Shown here piece after piece: positions 1-9,400 of a DNA stretch of 13,138 nt (position 1 is the first letter of the stretch; each line of letters begins with the position of its first letter). The translations under genes and the position numbers were made by a program. The notes under the pieces are model-generated. The model saw only the letters and a list, made by a program, of their open reading frames with translations, was not told where the DNA came from and searched no databases. Source of the DNA: Phoronis ovalis (lineage: Eukaryota > Phoronida > Phoronidae); assembly GCA_028565635.1 (NCBI GenBank), contig JAOXYB010040173.1:1-13138 (forward strand), read 5' to 3'.

Positions 1-377
1 TGTGGAAATGGGGTAGAGGAAACGTCACAATACAATAGATCGTAACGTTTCCTCTGGCTCGAGAAATTCTGAGCATGAACAACCAAGGACCCTTTTTTCA
101 GCTTCTGTTTTTACCATATGGTATCTTTTACATTTATTATATTTAGATGTGATGTAATTTTTATATAAATATATTTATACCACAGGGTATATTGCTTGGA
201 AAAGCAGCAGTTACGACCAATAAGAAGAATTAACTTATTAGCCTTGCATCCATACCAAGTTTTTTTAGTTTTTTAAAAATAATATTTACCATGTAAGTGC
301 AAATAGTTGAATACTTGGAAAACAAGTTAAATTTATGTTAAATTAAGTAGCAATATATATTATTACTACACTCTCAG
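1..377. other. Upstream intron sequence, no gene recognised; 11-bp hairpin at 15-55
   Basis: AT-rich sequence without a convincing exon; all frames of the first 60 bases meet a stop quickly. An inverted repeat AGAGGAAACGT (15-25) and ACGTTTCCTCT (45-55) is perfect over 11 bp with a 19-nt loop. Being less AT-rich than its surroundings, it may be the edge of a small element cut by the window. Several T-rich AG sites occur, but no open frame behind them connects to exon 1 with confidence. Confidence 0.5.
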
Positions 378-455
378 GTGTTGTGAAAGGTGTAACGTTC
401 TGTGGTGCTGAATCTCCTGCAGTGAAGAGCTCATCATTTTGGAAAATTACTATTC
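378..455 (+). CDS. Exon 1 (in window): end of an unrecognised domain
   Basis: An acceptor (CACTCTCAG) precedes 378 and a perfect donor GTAAGT starts at 456. Only one frame is open, reading GVVKGVTFCGAESPAV and ending WKITI. It enters and leaves in phase 1, compatible with the next exon, so the junction codon becomes R and is followed by DITPP. At 26 codons it is too short to assign to a family. It probably finishes an Ig- or HYR-like domain whose start lies upstream of the window. This is the least certain exon because its only support is one open frame, two good splice sites and matching phase. Confidence 0.6.
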
Positions 456-3400
456 GTAAGTACCTATAGAATGAAAAAAATGTCAAAACCATAGCTATGT
501 GATAGCATTATGGAAGACCACTTTTTAAATATAGTTTCTCATAATACTACACATTAATTTCAAAAATGGATAGTCAGTTATCCATGATTTTTTATTTTTA
601 GTGCTGCTTGCCGACATAAATTTAAAACAAACAATTATAAATCTTCAGGTGATATCACCCCTCCTGTTGTAACCTTTGGGTCATTGGTTGTAAGGTCTAG
701 CAGTAATGTTTCTATAACATGGACAATAAATGAGGATGCTTCTACTCATTGTACACTACAAACGCCATCTGGTATACCATACAGTGTACTGTGTAACAAT
801 TCGTGGAATGAGGTCAACCTATTGACAGAGGGATATTATACTATATATGTTCAAGCAACAGACATCACGGGCAATGTAGCATTACCTGTTAGACAAACAT
901 GGTTTGTAGGTAAGTTACTTTTACGCTATTTTATGTTTTAAGTTTTACCCCCTATCAGATTTTTGTAAATATTTTTAATTATGTAAATATGTAAAAACTC
1001 GGTTTGCCAAATATATGTTTGTAAACAATATGTCAACAAGTTGAACTTAAAATTACGATTTACAATAATTACATTACACACTGTACACACATCAAAAGTT
1101 TGTTTTTTAATTAAAATTAAAATTTTATGTATTTTAGATTTGACAGCACCACTTGTCACCTTGTCTGTTATTCCTTCTTCGATAAGCAACAACAGCAATC
1201 CTGTTATTAATTTTCATTGTAATGATTACCAATGTAGCTATATGTGCTCAGCGATGGAGCAAGGACAGGACAATTCATATGTACCATGCACATCTCCGTG
1301 GAGTTTATCTAATGTTTTAAGTAACAGTAAAACATACATATTATCTGTCATGGCCACAGATGGAGTGGGCAACATTGGTGCAGCTACAGAGTACAGTTGG
1401 CGCACAGGTACTTCACATACTTGTATTTTGTTTCCTTGATTTATATTGAGTGTTTCAGTTTAATGTTTGTATGATCATTCTACAGTAATTACTTTTAAAA
1501 ATAGAAACTACAAGTATGTAGACATATACCATTGTTGAAATAGATAAAAAGATGTTTTCTTTTTTGTTTGTCATCTCATTATGTTGTTTGATACACTGTC
1601 TAGTGTGAAGATCTTGCTCTTTTTGGATACAAATGCACCAAACTTAATCAAGGAGAATAGAAATCAAAATGAAACCTTATTTGTGGTTACTTTTTTATGC
1701 AACAATGTAATCTAAAATATAGGTTTCATTTTTCATATCTAAATGTTTTATTTTAGATTTTACTCCTCCAACCATTTCCTCGTTGTCCCTTGTTTCTGTA
1801 AATTGTGGTGCGGACTATGGACCAACGGCCGTAGGTCAACCTCAAGTTTCTGACAATGAAGACTCAAATCCGGATATAAAATATGAAGATAGGCCATTAG
1901 ATGGCTGCTCTATTCTAAGATTATGGAGTGCTTCAGACAAAGCTGGCAATGTAGCATCTTCATCTCAGAATATCACGTTTCGAAATCCTGCTCCACCAAT
2001 AATAAATTTGCCAGAAAATGGAATTTTTGCATGTGATGAAACATTGGATGACATTGTTGGGAATAATGCTATTTTATCTGTTAATGTGTCTCATCCATGC
2101 AATCGTCCTGTCAGTGTTGTTTATAATGATTCAGTAGCCACCATACGGTGTGGTATTACATTTACAAGAACATGGACAGTAACAGATGACTGTGGTGAAA
2201 GTGCTACATTCCAACAGAACATACAAATATTAGAGCTACAGAGCCCTGACTATCCACAGAATGGTCAGCGTAATGTGCCTCTGTATCAGGAGTTGACATG
2301 GCCTATGTATCCGGGGGCATCACAATATGATATCTATATTTGGCCTTTCAACACAACAAGGCCTACCACGCCAACAGGCACTACTAGTTATCTGACATAT
2401 ACCCCTACAACAACATATCCACCTGGTGTTAGAATGTTGTGGCAAGTTTATTACATGACACCTTCAGGGGTTATACCTAGTCCTACTTGGGGTTTTGAAA
2501 CCCGCCATTATGCTGATTTTGTACTTACATCAATTTCAGTACCAGTCCAAGCATTTTCTGGACAGTCTGTTACAATAAATTGGGTAGTACAAAACAAAGG
2601 TAGTGCTGCAGCAAATACATTTTCTTGGTATGATGCAATTTTCTTCAGCAAAACAGGAAATTTAGACCAATCAAGAAGAACAAATATTATTGGACAGAGG
2701 CGTTTCTTAGATCCAAATGATGGATATACAGCTCAAGCTACAATAGACCTACTTGATGAGGATCTTGGAAATTATTATATATTTGTGCAAACTGATATGT
2801 ACAGACAGGTAAATAATTTCGTGTAAAGTTTTATGTATACATATACTTGTTTCAAAGTATATTTCATGTTGCAAAACATGAGAATTTGAATTAATTTGCT
2901 TATCAAACAGCAGATTCAACTAGTTCCCTATATTATTGAGTGACATGAATTTGATTTTGCATGAAGAATCAATCTGGGAATTGCCATGCAATGGACACGG
3001 ATCAGCGGCAAACATAGTGCAGACAAATCAGCACTTCCCTTACAAAAATGTTCTATAGAATTCTATAGAGCTTTCTATAGAATTCTATAGAGCTCGATCT
3101 CTATAGAATTGTTCTATAGAATTCTAAAGACAATTCTATAGACATTTTTCGTAAGGGTTGAATCTGGGGGAACAGGCTCCGAACAGACACCAGTTAGCAA
3201 ATGACTACAAATTAGAAACTGGACATGAATTTGAGTGTTACATATTTATTTAGCACATTCTAATAATTTTGTTGAACATTTAACTTACAGATTGAGGAAT
3301 TGGATCGTACCAATAATGTAAAGAGAGGTGATAGTCCTGTGACCGTTACCTTAACACCACCACCTAATCTTATAGTTGACAATGTTGCCACTTTAGAAAG

Positions 3401-6400
3401 TACTTTTTCTGGTAAGATCATTGTTTTCTCTGTCTACAATAGTAACACAGAAAAGATCAAGTTGTTGGTTATCGTTTTTTTGTGCCACAATTATAGCAAC
3501 ATATAATGGGCACAATTGCTCATTTTAAAAGCTTTCAGTAAAGATAACTAAAAATTAGCGACTCGATTTAATGGTTTATTATATAATGCATGTAGTCCAT
3601 TTTTATGTATTTTATGCAAAGAAAAAATTAATGTATGTAATGTTTATATTTAAATTTATCCCATATTTAGGGGAAAATTTCCAGGTATCATACACTGTGA
3701 AGAATGCGGGAACTGGAGTTACTAAAGAAGACAGTTGGTGGGACAGGATATATCTGTCCAGGAACAACATGCTAGGTAAATAATTTCTTTATTAATGTAA
3801 GAATTTTAAAAATCAGCTCAGGAGATGTAAAAGTTGACTAATAAATCCTAGGCTACATCCACTATTTTTTTATTTATTGCCTTCATTTTTACTTGCTATC
3901 TATGAAACAGCTAGCATAGATAGCCGGTGTTACTTGATCTGAACATTAAAAATTCAATATATTTTCCTCTAGACAAAGATAGGAAACTCACTATAGCTTC
4001 TCTAACCTGTAGTCTGATTTGTATTGATTTTAGATTCTGATGACTATGTGTTAGGCAACTTTAAGCATACCGGAATTCTTGCATCTGGTGTTTCATATAC
4101 TGAAGTTAAAACTCTTGCATGTCCAACAGCAATTTATGGTAACTTCACTATATTTGTCAGCAATGACATTTATAACAACGTATATGAACACTCCAATGAG
4201 GAGGACAATTCAGCTGCCATGGAAGTATGTATACCATGAAACATTTCTTAGTTTTATCCGACTAAATATTGTGTTAGTAAATAATGTCATCTCGTGAATA
4301 TTATGAAATTGAATAAATACTCCTGAGTGCCCAGAATCTAAAAATGTTGATATATTTGCATTTTTATTTTTCTCCATTACAAATAAGTTCATAAAAACAG
4401 TTTTAAAACCTTTAGTATGAAATGTAATATTACTAAAATAGGTGATCCAATTATGAGGTGTAAACTGTAGTGCAGTTTATACTAACATTATCAAGTACAA
4501 ATTGTTGCGGTTAATCCAACATTGTCAGATAAAAATATTGAGAGTATCATGTGAAATTTAATAGTTCCCTGTTACGTCTTTGGAATCATACCTGATAGGT
4601 TTATCACTTTTGTCATCTTTCAGATGCCATTAAATGTGATTTTAAGTCCACCTCCTGATTTATATGTTGTATCATTACAAGTAGAAGATTCAACAGTTTC
4701 ATCCGGTGATACGATTACCATTGAGTATCAAGTTGTCAATCAAGGTGCTGGAGAACCATTTGAATTTTGGTGGAATGACAAAGTGGTTAGTACAAGATTA
4801 TATTTTAATGATTGTAGAGATTAAATTACAGTTTCAATGCTGCTTTCATTTTTTTTATCAGAATTAACAAACAATGAAAGCTAGTCAGCATAAGAGGATC
4901 TAATTACATGAGTTCTGATTGACATATGATTGGCTGGCAGATTTCATTTTTCCAACAAGAGGTTCTGTATAATTATTTATTTGATTAATTAATTAATACA
5001 ATTGAAAAAGATTGTTCAGTTAATTTTTTTTAGACTTTAACTCATTCTGTTCATGGAGTTGACCAAGTTCTAAGTACGCCATATTTTTCTGGAAGTTTAG
5101 CTGTGGATAAAACATACATGCGACAAGTCTCTTATCAAATACCACCCAATTTCCTGACAGGCACATATAACCTGTCTGTTTTTGTGGACTACAGGAACTT
5201 CGTATTTGAATATAACATGGATGGCAATAATATAGTGTGGAAAACTATTCAGATTGTTCAAAAGAAAGCTGATCTTGCCTTAGAAATGGTGGTGGCACTT
5301 ATAACAGTAGATAGCCAATCTTCAATAATGAATTTATCCTATTCAGTTGAAAACCTTGGACCAGGTAGAACAGTTGGTGCACCATGGGTTGATCGAGTAT
5401 ATGTGTCACTTCAATCAATATTTGATAGACTAAATGTTGGCTTATTGGTTACTGAACATGTCTTCCAGCAAGAGTTATTAGCAAATGAAAGATATGAGAA
5501 ATCTTCAGAATCAGTGAGATTACCACGCAGGTACTATGGACAATTATATGTGCATGTTGTTACTGATTATTATAATGGAATTGTGGAGGATAATGTTCAG
5601 AACAATGTGAAAACAGTAGGGCCGCATACAGCTGTTCTTGTGAGACCTGATCTGGCAGTCGTCATGTTTAATAGGAAAAACAGCTCTGCTGATGCATATG
5701 GTGGTTCACATGTTTTGATGCAATGGAGTGTCCGTAACACTGGAAATGGTGATATATTAGGTGGTGCATGGAATGATTCCATATTTATCTCCTCTTCACA
5801 AGAATTTGATGTTACTGCTGTAAAGCTGAAAGATGTTCTGTTATCATCCATACAGGCCGTAGGGTCTAATTACACAGAAGAAACAGATATTGTTTTACCA
5901 TTGAATGCAGCTGGCAGGTTTTATCTTCATCTTAAGGTCAATGACCAGCAACTCTTACTTGAGACAACTATTGCTAACAATAATATGATTATTCCCATAC
6001 ATATTTCTGTATTGCCCTCTCCTGACTTGTCTGTTACTGATGTAGAAGTTAAACTTGACAGTGATACCTTCCTTATGACTGTTTCATGGAAGATTACAAA
6101 TCAAGGCAACAGTATGGGAATTGAACGCTCTTGGTGTGATGAAATTATTTTATCCACTGTCAGAGGTCAGACATTTGGCCCGAATACTGTGGTCTTTGGA
6201 AAGCATTGTAGTACTGCTAACCTGAATGCTTATCAAAGTTTGTCGGTGGAAACAACAGCCTTGGTCCCATTTTCAGTTTCTGGAGATTACTGGATATATG
6301 TTGTAAGTGACTCAAATGGTGCTGTTGCAGAAATAAATGGGGAAGACAATAATATTGCTGCAGCTACAAATGCTTTCCATGTACCTTCAAAACCATCTGC

Positions 6401-9400
6401 CATGTTGGATGTTAAAATTACATTCAAGGTCCCTTCTGAGATGATTTGGGGCTCAAAACTCAACATTAGCTACGAGGTATCCAATATTGGACTGGTTGAT
6501 GCCACAGAAAGTTCCTGGTTAGATAATGTTTATCTGATGTCTACTGCTAATGCACAGTTTGCCAATGTTATCAGTGAAGGATTTCGCATTGGACAAATTC
6601 AGCATAATGGAGGTCTGGAAATTGGGCAAAGTTATGAAATTTTAGAAACAATGCAAATTCCTTATGGGCGACAATTTCTTGCTTTTGTATATGTTGTTGC
6701 TGATATAAATAAGAGGCTTGGTGGTCAATTTGTGTCGATGACAGATAGCAGTGTCTTAATATCAGCAGGAGATTTACCTGATCTTAAACCCACCTTTCCT
6801 GACAAGGCTCAAACCTATAAAAATGGCCAGCCTTTTAGTGTTAATGTTGTTTTGAGCAATATGGCAAATGTGACAGCCAATGGAAATATATATATCTCGA
6901 TGTATTTGAGTCAAGACACCCGTAAGGATCCATTTGATTCCAAACTTTTGATAAAGTACAGTTCCATACATCTTCAAGCTAATACCACAACAGATATTTT
7001 ATTGGATGGTTTTATGCTGTATGATATCCTTAGTGGTCCATGTTACTTTATTGTTATGGTTGATAGTCGAAATGACATGTATGAAACTGATGAAAACAAT
7101 AATGAAGCTACTGTATTGATAACCATTGAAGAAACTGCTAGTACAGATCTTGCTGTTGTGTCTGTCAATATACTTTCAACAGAGGCATATTATAATGATG
7201 GTAAGTACAATTACATTTTGTGTACAATTACAAATACTTTTAGTGCAGTCCTAATCACAAGCATATAAAATGACTGATTGAAAACTACCTGCTAGAAGCT
7301 TTGGAAATCATGTCAGCTAACCAAAGCTCATCCTGCAAATTAATCACAAATTTTTCGATAGAAACATTAATTTTAGAGAAATTTTAGTTTATTTAATAAA
7401 TACACTGTTGAGACCATATTGGGCAGCAGCAAGAGACAAAAATAGGAAGAGATATGATGATGGTTATATTAAAACGTATGACATGCTAATGATAATATAA
7501 AACAGTTAGCTTCAGTTTAATTTCTTTACTGTTGTTATATCCTAAGATTTACAGGTATCAGATATTAATAAATTAATTTAATATTTTTATTAAAATGAAA
7601 AATTGTTAATTTTAGATTTGACTGTGAACTGGGGAATCAGAAACAATGGTGCATTGCAAGCAGATGGTTACAAATGCGACTCAGTGTACTTATCCAGTGA
7701 TGAAGAATGGAACATTGAAGATGCTGAAATTTCGTCTCCAGTATGTGGTACTATATCTCTCAATCCTTGGAGCAATGGGGCTAGTGACTCAACTTTTTCT
7801 GTTACCGGTAAAATCCCATTGGTTGCACAAAATGGGTACAAGAGTTTGGTTAGGTCTCGCAGTAATATTCGAGATCTTCACCTTGATAATAATGTTGGTG
7901 TATCATCGGACTCATTACTTATTAAATACTCTGTTCTGGATTTGGAAAATGTAGAGAGTTTTAATTTATTGCCTGATACGAGTACAGCATTCATCATCCC
8001 TAATGTTCCAACTGAAGAAACACTGATTGTGAAGCTGACATCACAAAATGGACTTGGAACACAAAATTTGTATGTACGCCACAATAATCCTGCCACTCAG
8101 TATGAGTATGATGCAGTGTCATTGATAGCATTCTCTGCCAACCAGGAATTGGTGTTGACAAATACCCAAGCTGGAGACTACTACTTGCTTGTGGAAAATA
8201 CAAATCCTACAGATACCTCTCAAGTAAATGTAGAAGCAAAAATCGCAAAATTTGAGATAACACGATCGAGTCCACTAACAGCAGCTCCTTTGGGAAATAC
8301 AACAATATCAATGCAGGGAACTCTATTTGGTGAAGTGTTAGATGCATTTTTACTATCAAGTGATAACTCGTCTAAAGTACAGGCAACAGTTGTATATCGC
8401 ATGAGTTCAACTGAGGCACATGCTACATTTGATTTCAGCAACTTAACAGTTGGAACTGCGTATAGTCTTTATCTTGTAGATGAAAGAAGTAGACAAGTAG
8501 TTGCTCTTATTAATGCTGTTACTCTTCAACAAGGAATTATGGGCAAACTAACAAGCAGAGCAAAGTTGCCACGGTCTTTAAGGCCAGGAGAAACTGGATT
8601 GATAACTATTGACTACCAAAATGTTGGTAATACAGACCTGTTTGGTATGGTGATGTTTGTAACATCATCAGGAGTTGGAGAAATACGATTAGTGGAAGAT
8701 GGACTAGCTGGAGGTGAATATTCAGAAACCTTAGTTCTATTAGCTGCTCCTTTGAGAGGACCTACAGGTATTCTTAGTCCAGGTTCTTATGGTAGAATTA
8801 TTCTTGAAACAAGACTAAAACCATCCGCCACTTTAGGACGCATGAATGTGCAGCTATCTCTGGCGCCAACAGATTCTACACCACACATGTATCTAGATGC
8901 AAAGATGGAGTTGAAACCATCATATTTACCACTGGTATCTTGGGAACCAGTGTGGAGTAATTTCTTACAAGCTGTTGGTACAACCTGGGCTAGCCTGTCT
9001 AAGCAGTTATCAACTATAGCAAATACTTTAAGTGTAGCAGGACGAAAAGTAATGCTAGTACATAAGCTGGTAACATATCTTCTAAAGTTAAATGATGGAG
9101 GTCTGACAGGTTAGTGGTTTGCAGTTTGAATTGGGGATACATAAATGAAAACATCAAAATTTCTTAAATGCGGATTCTATCAAAATTAATTGTGAACTTA
9201 ATTAGCAATGTTGAGAATAAAAAGGAATGGGAGTAAGATTGTTTTAATTTGTACCGTGTGAACTTTTTATCCGAGATTACGTGTAAAAATTGTTTATTTA
9301 AAAGTTTTTTTCCAAGTTACATTAGAATTTTGTAGTTTTAATGCAATACATTAACATGTACATAAATCACTGTGACATTTTTTTTTCTGAATGTTATTCT

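Noticed and set aside
186-240. Possible extra exon after CCACAG at 185 (GYIAWKSSSYD...)
   Set aside because: The frame compatible with a phase-1 chain hits a stop after about 12 codons and no donor of matching phase was found before it.
938-1198. Minus-strand open frame over intron 2 and exon 3
   Set aside because: It overlaps a well-supported plus-strand exon and is rich in I/L/K from AT-rich intron translation.
4624-4626. ATG at the start of exon 8 as a gene start
   Set aside because: It directly follows an acceptor, the frame continues the CARDB 2/3 linker, and there is no signal peptide after it.
7646-8441. Several alternative-frame ORFs within exon 10 on both strands
   Set aside because: They are shadows of the long open exon; the plus-strand frame with CARDB/PPC motifs explains the region.
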